A stretch of 58,075 nucleotides of DNA from Gammaproteobacteria bacterium (GCA_021731365.1 JAKFXL010000044.1:1-58075), one strand, 5' to 3'. Counted from the first letter of the stretch, positions 38,712-50,963 are shown. Notes: generated by a model not told the origin, from the sequence alone. Made by a program: numbers and translations.

Positions 38712-39185
38712 TTACATATTTTGAAGCTCCCAACTTCCGTAATACATTCCATCGTAGTAGATCATTTCTTGGTACAGATATATTGGCGTAGGAATCTCAA
38801 TGTTATAGCCTTGCGAGATCAACTCTTCTCCGTCCGCAAAGCCAATGCCAATATCAGATACGTATGTACAGCGAAACCAATCGAGAGGGCCTATCCACGG
38901 CCCATCTTCCCCCCAGTCCTCCAACTTTTTATCGGCATCAGAACGCCCTTGTAGTAGTTTGAGATACATTCCCAGTGTGGTCGGTTTGATGTCGTGAGCG
39001 TGTCGCTTTAGCTTCTCCTGATTTTTAGCGGCGGTAAGAATGAAATCTTGTGGGCGGCACTTCAAATGATTTTGAAATATAAATTCCAACCTCTCTTGCA
39101 GCCCTTCGCCTCCGCTCAAAATCGCTTTAGCCTGTGCCTGCGCAACGTTTGCTAGAGCACTTGAATAGTCGATGTGGTTGTTCAT
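38712..39185 (-). CDS. Unknown protein in the restriction-modification island
   Basis: 157 aa from ATG 39185 (GTG 39188 is in frame just before it); GGAGAT lies 8 nt upstream. No family recognised. The N-terminal half is helical (ALANVAQAQAKAILSGGEGL, ERLEFIFQNHLKCRPQDF); the C-terminal half is aromatic-rich (GPLDWFRCTYVSDIGIGF, YLYQEMIYYDGMYYGSWEL). It lies 44 nt downstream of the Dcm-HNH fusion gene on the same strand and could be co-transcribed with it. It might be an accessory restriction-modification factor, but this is inference from position only. Confidence 0.6.
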   Translation of the reverse strand: MNNHIDYSSALANVAQAQAKAILSGGEGLQERLEFIFQNHLKCRPQDFILTAAKNQEKLKRHAHDIKPTTLGMYLKLLQGRSDADKKLEDWGEDGPWIGPLDWFRCTYVSDIGIGFADGEELISQGYNIEIPTPIYLYQEMIYYDGMYYGSWELQNM

Positions 39186-39232
39186 CACTTTATCTCCATA
39201 AGACTTTAGGGTTAGCAGTGGCTGTCAGATAT

Positions 39233-41302
39233 TTATTGACCAGCGGCATCAATAAATATCTCATTGCGATGGTGGGAAAGAAAAGCGATGCTCGGAATAA
39301 ATTTTTCCGGTAACTCAATCTTGCATCCTTGCAATGGCAGAAATATCTGAGCAACAAAGGCATCATCATTCCGCTTTAGTTGCTCGGACAATATTACCTC
39401 GTAGTCATCAGAGATCGTTATCAACCCCCGATCAAATGCCCTGTCGTGGATGGCAGAAAGACACAGGCCATTACTGGGATTGAGGCGATTTGTTTTGTCG
39501 TTGCTCCACGGCACGATGTGGCTAGCCATCAACAAACGTGCATCCGAAAGACCAGATAGGCAACAACGCCCCCGATAGCTACTCAGCACCGCACGCCGGA
39601 AGAAGTGTTGCTTAACCCGCTGTTCGGTCATCACTCGCTTTGTCTCGCCAGTAAAATCTTGGAGACCCTCTTGCTCGGTAACGTCCAATTCAACAACGGC
39701 TTCGGCTCCCGCCTCTTTGAGGAGCTGGGCATTTAACAGTGTGCATTCAAGCGCGAGTTTTTCCCAGTCGGCATGAAATTCAGCCCAAACTTCTTTATCG
39801 AGTGAGCCGGCATTGCCCAAGCCCGCTCGGCCTGTGCTGGTGATTGCCGGGTCAAGGCTGGCAAAATTTACGAGCTTCATTGCTACCGCGCTAGGTGTTC
39901 GTCCAATCAGTTTGGCAAGCCGGATAATTTCAGGGTTTCGGCTGTGCAACCTGCCAAAAGGAAGTTGGCAATAAAGATAAAATGCGAGCTTGAGTTGTTC
40001 TTTCGTCCAGCGGCTTGTGGTCATGATGTCTTGCGGCACTGCGACAGCTTTCGCTTCAGGTGCCTTCTCCCCTAAGTTGAGTTGCGACACCATCAGTTTA
40101 GCTGCATATTCGATAAGCGGCACAACTGCCGCCTGAGAAAATAATTGGTATGCCCGCGTATCCGACACTGGAATCCTGAACGTGTCGGGGTAGCCCATCA
40201 GCCGCGCACATTCTCTGGGCGTGAGTCGACGCGGGTTTTTTCTTGTGCCTTGATACACGAGAATTTCCGAGCCGTCCTTGTAGTAGCGCGCCGATAAAGT
40301 GCGCGTCACATCACCGGGTTTGACCAAGCCAAAGCCGAAGCCGTTGCCCTTGGCGCGATGCTTCGCGGCGTAATCCTGCAAGTAGCGCCAGAGGTTGTCG
40401 GTGAGGGTGTATTTGTCCAGCTGGCGCTGTTTTTTGTGATCGAAGAATCTTCCTTCGTCCCACGGCAATTCAGGTTCGCTGCCATCTGTACGGTGCAGGA
40501 TGTCCTTGAGTTTGTGCTGGCCCTTGGGCGGCAGGGGCAGCGCATCGAAATCGAATGCAACCGGCTCGCGGAAGCCAACGATGAGGATGCGCTCGCGGTG
40601 TTGCGGGACGAAGTGCGCGCCGTCAATGACGCGATAGTGGATATGGTAGCCAAGGTCTTCGGCCAGGGTGCGGCGGATGACTTCGAAGGTGCGGCCTTTG
40701 TCGTGCGAGACGAGGTTCTTGACGTTTTCCAGCAGGAAGGCGCGCGGGCGTTTTGCCTCGATGATGCGCGCCACGTCGAAGAACAAAGTACCTTGCGTTT
40801 CGCAGGCGAAACCGTGCGCCCTACCCAAAGCATTTTTCTTGGATACTCCGGCAATCGAAAAAGGCTGGCAGGGAAAGCCCGCCAGCAACACGTCGTGATC
40901 GGGAATGTCGGCGGCTTGCACTTGGGTAATGTCACCGGCAATGGGGTGTGCATCGCGAAAGTTTTCGGCGTAGGTTTTTTGCGCGTAGCCATCCCATTCG
41001 CTGGTGAACACGCAACGCCCGTCGATTTGTTCAAATGCCTTGCGCAGGCCACCGATGCCCGCGAACAGGTCGATGAAATCGAAAGCGCCTTCCGGTTTGT
41101 CGTCGCCGAATGGCAATAGTTGTTGCAATGCGTGAGCCAGATAGGCGGGAGGGGGAGTTTGTCTTGTTTCCCACCTTCTGACGGTGCGGACATCAATATC
41201 TAAATATTTGGCCAGAGCCACTTGGGTATGGTGTTTGCGGGCTTCGTCCAGATATGAAAGCACTGTGTTTTGATCGCTGACTAAGGTGGGAGTGGCATTC
41301 AT
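39233..41302 (-). CDS. Fusion of Dcm-type C5-cytosine methyltransferase and HNH restriction endonuclease
   Basis: 689 aa, one uninterrupted frame. Residues 1-65 form a helix-turn-helix-like head ([19 protein letters not shown]). Residues 73-405 are an M.EcoRII/Dcm-like methyltransferase: [17 protein letters not shown], catalytic Cys145 in [11 protein letters not shown] at 192-194, [12 protein letters not shown] at 234-245, and [18 protein letters not shown]. The motif X region reads [20 protein letters not shown], where the usual GNSV is replaced by SQAAV. Residues 430-689 match a stand-alone HNH restriction protein: [19 protein letters not shown], then the zinc/HNH core [20 protein letters not shown] with H595, N611 and H619. 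The fusion would be a single-chain restriction-modification enzyme. Confidence 0.85.
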   Translation of the reverse strand: MNATPTLVSDQNTVLSYLDEARKHHTQVALAKYLDIDVRTVRRWETRQTPPPAYLAHALQQLLPFGDDKPEGAFDFIDLFAGIGGLRKAFEQIDGRCVFTSEWDGYAQKTYAENFRDAHPIAGDITQVQAADIPDHDVLLAGFPCQPFSIAGVSKKNALGRAHGFACETQGTLFFDVARIIEAKRPRAFLLENVKNLVSHDKGRTFEVIRRTLAEDLGYHIHYRVIDGAHFVPQHRERILIVGFREPVAFDFDALPLPPKGQHKLKDILHRTDGSEPELPWDEGRFFDHKKQRQLDKYTLTDNLWRYLQDYAAKHRAKGNGFGFGLVKPGDVTRTLSARYYKDGSEILVYQGTRKNPRRLTPRECARLMGYPDTFRIPVSDTRAYQLFSQAAVVPLIEYAAKLMVSQLNLGEKAPEAKAVAVPQDIMTTSRWTKEQLKLAFYLYCQLPFGRLHSRNPEIIRLAKLIGRTPSAVAMKLVNFASLDPAITSTGRAGLGNAGSLDKEVWAEFHADWEKLALECTLLNAQLLKEAGAEAVVELDVTEQEGLQDFTGETKRVMTEQRVKQHFFRRAVLSSYRGRCCLSGLSDARLLMASHIVPWSNDKTNRLNPSNGLCLSAIHDRAFDRGLITISDDYEVILSEQLKRNDDAFVAQIFLPLQGCKIELPEKFIPSIAFLSHHRNEIFIDAAGQ

Positions 41303-41808
41303 GGCTATATTATTATCCTGGAATCATCTGGGAACTTTTGCGGACAATATGTCATTTTTTATACCCAGTCAAGATTTTGATTGATGGCTGCTGATTTGCG
41401 GTCGTGATGCGCAATACCTGCAACGATACCGGTAGGGAACAGCTAGCTGGTATTAGTACCACCGACAAAAAATCCATCGCGCGAAATGCGATGCGCGAAG
41501 TTCGTCATTGCGCCATCGCTGTTTATCACGGTGGCGGTAAAAAAGGCTTGTTACTCATTGTTACGAAGGCCTTCGTACCCAAAGCACTTTGTGGGGGCAA
41601 GCTCTTCGTGGTGAGCTTGTTGATCAATAGATAGAGGACGCTTAATGATCAATGTGTCATATCACCACTCCTTCGACAGGCTCAGGGCGAACGGATTTAT
41701 TCATATGCTCGCTAACAGGGCAGAAATACCCCCGAGATTTCCCCTTTATGTCACAAAAGGTTAATATAGCCCCGGTTACATCCCCTCCAAATATAGTGAA
41801 TGGATACT
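41303..41808. other. 506-nt gap between the RM island and accA
   Basis: No convincing gene. It contains the short imperfect palindrome CCTTCGACAGGCTCAGGGCG (41670-41689, continuing AACGG), a sequence class known to be scattered through many bacterial genomes. TTAATATAG at 41761-41769 is a possible accA -10 region. Nothing else is recognised. Confidence 0.4.
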
Positions 41809-42765
41809 ATGCGTTTTCTGGATTTTGAACAGCCGATTGCCGAGTTAGAAGCGAAGATTGAGGAGCTGCGCCATGTGGGTGTGGATGCCGAGCTTAATAT
41901 CTCTGAAGAGATCGGTCGCCTTGAGTCAAAGAGTATTAATCTGACTGAGCAGATCTTCTCCAAGCTCAATTCCTGGCAGATCTCCCAGCTGGCGCGCCAC
42001 CCGTTGCGCCCCTATACCCTTGACTACATTGATCAGATCTTTACCGATTTTGAAGAGCTGCACGGCGACCGCGCCTTTGCCGATGATGCTGCCATTGTGG
42101 GGGGTGTTGCCCGCCTTGACGGTCTGCCGGTCATGGTCATCGGTCAGCAGAAGGGGCGTGATACCAAGGAGAAGGTAAAACGTAACTTCGGCATGCCACG
42201 CCCCGAAGGGTATCGCAAGGCGCTGCGTCTGATGCAGATGGCGGAGCGTTTTAAGCTGCCGATCTTCACCTTTATCGATACCCCCGGTGCCTATCCCGGT
42301 ATCGACGCCGAAGAGCGTGGTCAGAGTGAGGCGATTGCCCGCAACCTGTTTGTGATGTCTGACCTTAAAACACCGATTATCTGTACGGTGATTGGGGAGG
42401 GTGGTTCCGGCGGCGCGTTGGCGATTGGCGTGGGTGATCGTATCCTGATGTTGCAGTACTCCACCTACTCCGTGATCTCGCCAGAAGGGTGTGCCTCTAT
42501 CCTCTGGAAGAGTGCGGACAAAGCCCCGGATGCTGCAGAGGCGCTGGGGTTGACCTCTAAACGCCTGAAGGAGTTGGGGCTGATCGACCGGATTATTCAG
42601 GAGCCACGGGGTGGTGCACACCGTAATCTGGAGAGTATGGCGTTAAGTATTAAGGGTGCGCTGATAGAAGAGTTGGCTAAACTACAATCAATGAAGCTTG
42701 ATGCGCTGTTAAAGGCACGTTATCAGCGCCTGATGAGCCATGGAAAGTTTCTTGACCGTAAGTAA
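41809..42765 (+). CDS. accA: Acetyl-CoA carboxylase carboxyltransferase subunit alpha
   Basis: 318 aa, makes malonyl-CoA with AccD. Conserved: [72 protein letters not shown] and [15 protein letters not shown]. The start is ATG 41809 ([10 protein letters not shown], matching E. coli [12 protein letters not shown]); ATG 41800 is in frame three codons upstream. It normally follows dnaE closely; here about 4.9 kb of foreign DNA separates them. Confidence 0.97.
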   Translation: MRFLDFEQPIAELEAKIEELRHVGVDAELNISEEIGRLESKSINLTEQIFSKLNSWQISQLARHPLRPYTLDYIDQIFTDFEELHGDRAFADDAAIVGGVARLDGLPVMVIGQQKGRDTKEKVKRNFGMPRPEGYRKALRLMQMAERFKLPIFTFIDTPGAYPGIDAEERGQSEAIARNLFVMSDLKTPIICTVIGEGGSGGALAIGVGDRILMLQYSTYSVISPEGCASILWKSADKAPDAAEALGLTSKRLKELGLIDRIIQEPRGGAHRNLESMALSIKGALIEELAKLQSMKLDALLKARYQRLMSHGKFLDRK

Positions 42766-42849
42766 TTCCTGACCGCTCCCTGGTTAGCGGTGTGATGGTA
42801 CCCCCTCTGATGGCCGGGGAGGAGGGGGTGGTGAAGACTAGGTATCTCG

Positions 42850-44205
42850 GTGGCTAACAGGCTTCTCCCTTCCTCATTGTTACAGACGTTTGCGGTGCTT
42901 CCAAAAAGCGCCCATCTTTGGGTTGCCTATAGCGGTGGCTGTGACTCTCATGTATTGCTGCATCTGTTACACCAGCTGCAACCGGTGTTGCCGTTGAGGA
43001 TCAGTGCGATGCATGTCAATCATGGCCTCAGCCCTTATGCGGGAGAGTGGGCTGAACACTGTGCCAAGGTGTGTGCCGAGCTGGATATCCCTCTTTTAAT
43101 CCTGAATGTGAATGCTAAAGCGGGTGCTGGGCAGAGTCCGGAGGAGGCGGCGCGTCATGCCCGTTATCAGGCAATGGGTGCACAGCTGGCGGCAGGGGAG
43201 TATCTCTGTACCGCACACCATCAGGATGATCAGGCCGAAACGCTGTTGCTGCAGCTGTTGCGTGGTGCGGGTCCTAAAGGGTTGGCGGCTATGGGTGTGC
43301 AGTCACCGTTGGGTCAGGCCACACAGCTGCGGCCACTCCTGCATCTGAGTCGTGAGCAGATTCAGGGGTACGCTGAGCAGGCGAACCTTCAGTGGGTAGA
43401 TGACCACAGCAATAGTGATACCCGCTTTGACCGTAACTATCTGCGACATGAGATTCTGCCACGCCTGAAGCAGCGCTGGCCTGCGGCCGCCCGTACTATC
43501 AGCCGCAGCGCTGAACACTGTGCGCAAGCCGCAGCGCTGCTGGAGCATCTGGCAGAAGCGGATTGGCAGCAGTGTCGTGGGCAAGCGGGGCCGCTGGAGA
43601 CGTCTATTGATGTGATGAAGATTGCCACCCTGCAGCTACTGCCATTGGCCCGGCAAAAAAACCTGCTGCGTCACTGGATAGTGATTAACGGCCTGCCACT
43701 CCCTTCTGAAATCAAACTTCATCACATGATCAACGATGTGATGGGTGCGGCAGATGATAGGGTGCCCTGTGTTGCCTGGTCCGGTGCTGAGGTGCGTCGC
43801 TACCAGGGCCAGCTCTATATCATGAGGCCACTGATACCATTTGATGCGAGTGTGGTGATCCCCTGGCAGGATATGACACAACCGTTGTCACTGCCTGATG
43901 GTCGTAGCCTTGTTGTTATCCCTGTTTCTGCCCAGCAGCAGCCAGCGCTCAGTGGTTCCATATTGCAACAAGCGGGCGTGACTATCCGTTATCGTCAGGG
44001 GGGTGAAACGTTACTGTTGCCCAATAGCGCCCACCATAAAACCTTGAAGCAGCTGTTTCAGGAGCGGGGGGTTCCCTCCTGGCAGCGCGACCGTCTGCCA
44101 CTGCTCTATGTAGATGAGCAGTTAATGGCAGTGGTGGGGCTCTGTATAACCCAGACAGCGATGGCCACACCCGGTGAAGAGGGGTGTGTCATGCTGCTGA
44201 GGTGA
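42850..44205 (+). CDS. tilS: tRNA(Ile)-lysidine synthetase
   Basis: 451 aa; converts C34 of tRNA-Ile(CAU) to lysidine so that AUA is read. The PP-loop SGGCDS lies at residues 28-33, followed by AMHVNHGLSPYAGEWAEHCA, TAHHQDDQAETLLLQLLRG and FDRNYLRHEILPRLKQRWP. The C-terminal domain ends LFQERGVPSWQRDRLPLLY, typical of long TilS. The start is GTG 42850. A CCCCCTC/GAGGGGG hairpin (42801-42828) lies between accA and this gene. It converges with putA, with 4 nt between the stop codons. Confidence 0.95.
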   Translation: MANRLLPSSLLQTFAVLPKSAHLWVAYSGGCDSHVLLHLLHQLQPVLPLRISAMHVNHGLSPYAGEWAEHCAKVCAELDIPLLILNVNAKAGAGQSPEEAARHARYQAMGAQLAAGEYLCTAHHQDDQAETLLLQLLRGAGPKGLAAMGVQSPLGQATQLRPLLHLSREQIQGYAEQANLQWVDDHSNSDTRFDRNYLRHEILPRLKQRWPAAARTISRSAEHCAQAAALLEHLAEADWQQCRGQAGPLETSIDVMKIATLQLLPLARQKNLLRHWIVINGLPLPSEIKLHHMINDVMGAADDRVPCVAWSGAEVRRYQGQLYIMRPLIPFDASVVIPWQDMTQPLSLPDGRSLVVIPVSAQQQPALSGSILQQAGVTIRYRQGGETLLLPNSAHHKTLKQLFQERGVPSWQRDRLPLLYVDEQLMAVVGLCITQTAMATPGEEGCVMLLR

Positions 44206-44209
44206 GCAC

Positions 44210-47200
44210 TTAGTCGGCAGCCCCGATGGCCAGTAACAGGGCATTGCCCCCCACTGCAGCCGTGTTCACTGTCAGTACCCGCTCTGTTGCAAAGCGTAGT
44301 AGATAGTGTGGACCACCGGCTTTGGGTCCACTGCCGGAGAGCCCTTCGCCACCAAAGGGTTGCGACTCCACCACCGCGCCAATCATGTTGCGGTTGACGT
44401 AGGTATTGCCACAGCGGCTGTGTTGGGTGATGTAGTCGATGGTGCTGTTGATACGACTATGGATTCCCAGTGTCAGGCCGTAGCCGCTGTTATTAATTGC
44501 CTCCACCACCTCATCCAGTTTGCTGGCCTGGTAGCGAATAATGTGGAGAACGGGGCCAAAGACCTCATGTTCCAGCTGGTCGAGGTTTTTGATCTCGTAG
44601 ACACGGGGGGCAAAGTAGCTGCCCTGTTCACTATTTTTAGGCAGCTTGACTGTTTTGATGTGGCGCGCCTCTTTCTCCATGCGATCTGCATGTTTCTGCA
44701 GGCCGTTACGGGTGGCAGTATTGATCACCGGGCCAATATCGTTATGCATATGGATGGGGTTGCCGAGCTGTAACTCATCCATCGCCCCTTTAAGCATCTC
44801 TATTATATGGGGCGCAATCTCCTCTTGCAGAAACAGCACCCGTAACGCTGAGCAGCGCTGCCCGGCACTGTTGAAGGCTGAGCCAATCACATCCTTGACC
44901 ACCTGTTCGGCCAGTGCCGAGCTATCGACGATCATGCAGTTCTGGCCGCCGGTTTCGGCGATAAAGGGGACGATACGTGGCCCCTGTGCCAGGGCCTGGT
45001 TGATGGTTCGGGCCGCGTCGCTGGAGCCGGTGAAGGCGACGCCTGCGATGCGCGGGTCGCTGACCAGTTTCATGCCTATTTCACGACCGCTGCCGGGCAC
45101 AAAGTGCAATACCTCTTTGGGAACGCCCGCGTTGTGCAGTAGCCGGACAACATGGGCGGCGCAGAGCGGGGTGGCCGCCGCCGGTTTGGCGATGACGCAG
45201 TTGCCTGCGGCAAGTGCGGCGGCGACCTGACCGGCAAAGATGGCCGCCGGAAAGTTCCAGGGGCTGATGCAGATAAAAACACCGCGCCCGACCAGTCGCA
45301 GCTGATTGCTTTCGCCAGTCACGCCAGGCAAGTGAATGGGCTGATCAAACTTTTGGCGCACCTGCGCTGCGTAGTAACGGAAAAAGTCGATGGCTTCGCG
45401 GACTTCGTTGAGTGAGTCGGGGATGGTGCGGCCCCCTTCACGAATAATCAGCGACATCATCTCGATACGGCCCTCTTCCAGCAGGTCCGCTGCCTTTTCC
45501 AGCAGTTCCGCCCGTCCGCTGGCGCTGCCCTTGCTCCAGTCTGGTGCGGCTTTGCAGGCGATATTCAGCGCCTCGTCAGCGGCGATACCATCAGCCAGGG
45601 TAACGTCACCCACAATGTCATTATGGTCGGCAGGGTTGAGAACCGCCTGGGCTGTTGCGCCGGTGAGCGTTTTGCCGTTAATGATGGGGGCCGCCTGCCA
45701 GCGCTGGGTGCTGATCGATTGCAGTGACGATTCGAGCTGCTGCAGTGTCTCTCTATCCGCCAGATTGATGCCGCTGGAGTTGAGCCGTTTGTCACCGTAC
45801 AGGTGGCACGGGGCGGGGATATCCGGGTGGTGGCGATGGTGTGACGCCTCTGCTTCGCTGACTGGATCCGTCACCATCGCCTCTATCGGCACCTGTTCGT
45901 TGCTGATCTGGTTTACAAACGAGCTGTTGGCACCATTTTCCAGCAGCCGTCTTACCAGGTAAGGGAGCAGCTCCTTGTGGCCACCCACGGGGGCATACAC
46001 ACGGCAATGGAGATGGGGCATCTCTTTTAATAGTGTGGTGTAGAGCGTCTCGCCCATGCCGTGCAGGCGCTGGAACTCAAAGGGGCGCGTGCCTGCCATG
46101 GTAATGATGCTGGCAACACTGTGGGCATTGTGGGTGGCAAACTGGGGGTAGAGCCACTCGTGGTTGAAAATATGACGGGCACAGCCACGGTATGAGACGT
46201 CGGTGGCGATCTTGCGGGTGAAGACGGGATAACCATCCAGGCCGCGCTCTTGTGCCAGTTTGATTTCGGTATCCCAGTAGGCCCCTTTTACCAGGCGAAC
46301 GGGGATCTGCCGCTGCTGCTGGCGGGCCAGTGCTGATAGCCAGTCGATGATATGAATGGCGCGTTTCTGGTACGCCTGAACGGCCATGCCCAGTCCGCTC
46401 CAGCCACTCAGGGCATCATTGTTGAACAGTATTTCAAAAATATCGAGGGATAGGTCAAGGCGATCGGCCTCTTCGGCATCAATAGTCATGTTGATATTGG
46501 CTGCCTTGGCGGCCAGCGCCAGTGTCAGCAGGTCGGGCACCAGCTCATCAATGACCCGTGTATGTTGGTTGTGTTCATAACGGGGGTGGAGCGCTGAGAG
46601 TTTGACGGAGATGCCGGGGTTGTCAAACAGTTCGCCTTGGCCGGTATGTTTGCCAAGGGTGGTGATGGCGTGCTGGTAGGCCGCCAGATAGCGCGTTGCA
46701 TCGGCGTGGGTCAGTGCCGCCTCGCCAAGCATATCAAAGGAGTGGCGATAGGGGCGGTTGGTCTCATCAACACTACGTTTTAACGCCTGCTCGATGGTGG
46801 CACCGATAACAAATTGGTCGCCAATCAGCCCCATGGCCCGTTTGATGGCCATGCGGATCAGCGGTTCGCCACTGCGGCTGACCATACGGCTGAAGAGCGA
46901 GGGTGAGGCATCAGGTTTAACAATCTGGCCGGTCAGCAACAGCCCCCAGGTAGAGGCGTTGACAAACAGCGATGAACTATTGCCCAGATGGCTACGCCAT
47001 TCGGCGCTGGAGAGCTTGTCCTGAATCAACTTATCGGCTGTGGCGGCATCGGGAATGCGGAGCAGCGCTTCGGCCAGACACATCAATAACACCCCCTCCT
47101 GGCTGCTGAGGTCATACTCCTTGAGCATCGCCCCTATGCCGCCTAGTGAGCGCTCCGCCATACGTACCTGAGTGATCAGCTGGCGCGCCTGTGTCTCCGT

Positions 47201-47335
47201 CTGAAGCTGCTCGGCGGCAGTGAGTCTGGCCAGTGGGAGCAGGGCATCAACTGCCTCGCCTTCGTTGCCCAGATAGGCATGGTTAATTGTAGTGCGGATT
47301 GGCATCAGGACAGCAGAAGGGGGGGTGTTAATCAT
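44210..47335 (-). CDS. putA: Bifunctional proline dehydrogenase / P5C dehydrogenase without DNA-binding domain
   Basis: 1041 aa; oxidises proline to glutamate. The N-terminal alpha domain leads into a FAD-dependent PRODH barrel (about residues 180-480: ALTHADATRYLAAYQHAITT, LVKGAYWDTEIKLAQE, FATHNAHSVASII and RRLLENGANSSFVNQI). The aldehyde dehydrogenase domain follows, with RGVFICISPWNFPAAIFAGQ, FIAETGGQNCMIVD and catalytic Cys in SAGQRCSALRVLF. The ribbon-helix-helix repressor domain of enteric PutA is absent, so it is a catalytic-only PutA and cannot autoregulate that way. ATG 47305 is an alternative start. Membrane-associated at work, passing electrons to quinone. Confidence 0.96.
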   Translation of the reverse strand: MINTPPSAVLMPIRTTINHAYLGNEGEAVDALLPLARLTAAEQLQTETQARQLITQVRMAERSLGGIGAMLKEYDLSSQEGVLLMCLAEALLRIPDAATADKLIQDKLSSAEWRSHLGNSSSLFVNASTWGLLLTGQIVKPDASPSLFSRMVSRSGEPLIRMAIKRAMGLIGDQFVIGATIEQALKRSVDETNRPYRHSFDMLGEAALTHADATRYLAAYQHAITTLGKHTGQGELFDNPGISVKLSALHPRYEHNQHTRVIDELVPDLLTLALAAKAANINMTIDAEEADRLDLSLDIFEILFNNDALSGWSGLGMAVQAYQKRAIHIIDWLSALARQQQRQIPVRLVKGAYWDTEIKLAQERGLDGYPVFTRKIATDVSYRGCARHIFNHEWLYPQFATHNAHSVASIITMAGTRPFEFQRLHGMGETLYTTLLKEMPHLHCRVYAPVGGHKELLPYLVRRLLENGANSSFVNQISNEQVPIEAMVTDPVSEAEASHHRHHPDIPAPCHLYGDKRLNSSGINLADRETLQQLESSLQSISTQRWQAAPIINGKTLTGATAQAVLNPADHNDIVGDVTLADGIAADEALNIACKAAPDWSKGSASGRAELLEKAADLLEEGRIEMMSLIIREGGRTIPDSLNEVREAIDFFRYYAAQVRQKFDQPIHLPGVTGESNQLRLVGRGVFICISPWNFPAAIFAGQVAAALAAGNCVIAKPAAATPLCAAHVVRLLHNAGVPKEVLHFVPGSGREIGMKLVSDPRIAGVAFTGSSDAARTINQALAQGPRIVPFIAETGGQNCMIVDSSALAEQVVKDVIGSAFNSAGQRCSALRVLFLQEEIAPHIIEMLKGAMDELQLGNPIHMHNDIGPVINTATRNGLQKHADRMEKEARHIKTVKLPKNSEQGSYFAPRVYEIKNLDQLEHEVFGPVLHIIRYQASKLDEVVEAINNSGYGLTLGIHSRINSTIDYITQHSRCGNTYVNRNMIGAVVESQPFGGEGLSGSGPKAGGPHYLLRFATERVLTVNTAAVGGNALLLAIGAAD

Positions 47336-47455
47336 AGAATGCGGAGCCTTTTTTGTCTAAGGTGCCTACCAGTGTCTACTGATAAGTTGTCGTCTGTAAA
47401 GAAGTTTTTTCCAATCAAGGGTCTGTTTTAACGAATTTTAACGGTGAGTTTCAGA

Positions 47456-47482
47456 TTGCAACTCTGGCAGATCTGGTATATT
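47456..47482 (+). promoter_or_regulatory. Promoter of the tRNA-Ser gene
   Basis: TTGCAA at 47456-47461 and an extended -10 TGGTATATT with the hexamer TATATT at 47477-47482, followed by a GC-rich discriminator (CTGCCGCC) typical of stable-RNA promoters. The 15-nt spacer is short, so the extended -10 probably carries most of the activity. Confidence 0.5.
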
Positions 47483-47526
47483 CTGCCGCCCTCGTTGCGA
47501 CTGCTAAAATGTTGTAACGGGGTAGT

Positions 47527-47617
47527 GGAGAGATGTCCGAGCGGTTGAAGGAGCACGCCTGGAAAGCGTGTATAGGTCACAAGCCTATCGAGGGTTCGAA
47601 TCCCTCTCTCTCCGCCA
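47527..47617 (+). tRNA. tRNA-Ser (anticodon GGA)
   Basis: Class II tRNA. The acceptor GGAGAGA (47527-47533) pairs with TCTCTCC (47607-47613). The anticodon stem is CACGC/GCGTG with loop CTGGAAA, so the anticodon is GGA at 47561-47563. A long variable arm (TATAGGTCACAAGCCTATC) marks a serine tRNA, and the T-arm is GAGGGTTCGAATCCCTC. Discriminator G and encoded CCA end at 47617. Confidence 0.97.
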
Positions 47618-47845
47618 AATCCCCTATCTCTCTGATCCGCTATTTTCCCCTCTGATTAAACAGTTTTTCACCGCACATGGCTTATTAAGGCCAGATTAAA
47701 GTCAATCAGAATATTTCTGGCACTGTACTGGTGCAGTCAGCTTTTGTGTCTACACTGAAGGGTGTGAGTAGTCGACCGTCTTGAGTATTAACGTCAATTT
47801 AAATCCGGTTTTGTGATCAATGCTGCATACCAATGGAGAGCGATT

Positions 47846-48187
47846 ATGGAACACCGTATACACCGGCGTGAGCCGGTTGATCTGATGGTTAAGTTGATTA
47901 ACAGGGGGAGCGTTGTTGCTATTGTCAGAGCGATTGACATCAGTTCCGGGGGCATGAGGGTTGAAACGCCAGGGTTAAAGCTCAACTCCGGTGAGGGTGT
48001 GGCGGTTGACTTCTGTATGCCCGGGTACCCACGGGGTCCACGTTGCTGTTTGAATGCCATGGTTATTCATAGCGGGGTTGAGGCGACGGGCTTGATGATG
48101 TCAAGCCAGACCTCGTTACGTGATGTTTTGTCTGAAAGTAGCATTATGGCTGACAACGCACCACATCAGAGCTGGCAGCGGCTGTAG
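47846..48187 (+). CDS. PilZ domain protein (c-di-GMP receptor)
   Basis: 113 aa, single-domain. The c-di-GMP signature is visible: the N-terminal basic motif EHRIHRREPVDL (RxxxR type) and AIDISSGGMRVE (the D/NxSxxG motif), then a beta-barrel core. ATG 47846 is chosen because GGAGAG lies 6 nt upstream and the domain begins there; the frame is open 11 codons further up without a ribosome site. It could respond to the GGDEF-EAL protein encoded at 28802-31210. It converges on the slp-like gene. Confidence 0.85.
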   Translation: MEHRIHRREPVDLMVKLINRGSVVAIVRAIDISSGGMRVETPGLKLNSGEGVAVDFCMPGYPRGPRCCLNAMVIHSGVEATGLMMSSQTSLRDVLSESSIMADNAPHQSWQRL

Positions 48188-48190
48188 CGT

Positions 48191-48736
48191 TTAGTGCAGG
48201 TAGAACGGGTGCGGGTATCGATGTCGACGTGGATAAAAAGGCCATGTTTCGTAGTACCACCATAACGGTACGCGGTCGTCGGAGACGCTAGTCTCCTGCT
48301 CAATGGGCCAGAGGTGCGCGCCACCGACGGTAATCACTGGAAATGTGTAGTTATACTCACCAATAGGCCGGGTGGTGACGTCCGTTACCTGGCCGACGAC
48401 GGTGAGTAGTCGGCCGCTGCTGTAGACCATGGGGTCGGCAAAACCGGCAAAGCTGGCGATAAAGCGGCCATGGCTACTGCTTTTGGCCTGAGGCTCGCCG
48501 TTATCCCAGAGCGGTTGACCCGCTATCTCAATCCAGGTCTGTGACGGTTGATTATCCACCTTGACGATGGTCCCTCCCCAACGCACCTCTCTTCCTTTAA
48601 ATTGCGCCGGATCAGCCTGGACCTCCGCTACTGTTAGCTGGGCAACGGGGTGTTGGCTGAGTGGCAGTGGCGGCTGGGTGGCGCAGCCGGTTAATAGTGC
48701 GATGGTGATGATGAGTATGACGTGTAGTTTTTTCAT
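48191..48736 (-). CDS. Slp-family outer membrane lipoprotein
   Basis: 181 aa. N-terminal signal with lipobox ITIALLTGCATQ (Cys18 lipidated; Ala at +2 allows outer-membrane sorting). The Slp pattern follows: VAEVQADPAQFKGREVRWGG, VDNQPSQTWIEIAGQPL, GRFIASFAGFADPMVYSSGR and LLTVVGQV. The C-terminus is rich in Trp, Tyr, Pro and His (WWYYETWPFYPRRHRYPHPF). Slp proteins are starvation/stress-induced lipoproteins of uncertain role. It is divergent from ligA. Confidence 0.88.
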   Translation of the reverse strand: MKKLHVILIITIALLTGCATQPPLPLSQHPVAQLTVAEVQADPAQFKGREVRWGGTIVKVDNQPSQTWIEIAGQPLWDNGEPQAKSSSHGRFIASFAGFADPMVYSSGRLLTVVGQVTDVTTRPIGEYNYTFPVITVGGAHLWPIEQETSVSDDRVPLWWYYETWPFYPRRHRYPHPFYLH

Positions 48737-48817
48737 GGTCTGCCTTGCCTGTGTCTGCCGGGCTGATAGGTGATTTTACATAGTCATGGTAACCGGTGAT
48801 CGCCTTTTTTGCAGTAG

Positions 48818-50911
<2,094 letters not shown>

Positions 50912-50963
50912 GTGTGGTGGTTTGAATGGCGCGATCACGATGACGGCTTAAAGGAGAATTAGG

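Noticed and set aside
37810..38733. Full 307-codon minus-strand frame taken as one complete restriction enzyme
   Set aside because: Only the part at 38218-38601 resembles EcoRII; the rest is the palindromic repeat on one side and antisense of the methyltransferase on the other.
41404..41634. 76-codon plus-strand frame before accA
   Set aside because: No ribosome site or similarity, and the region contains repeat-like sequence.
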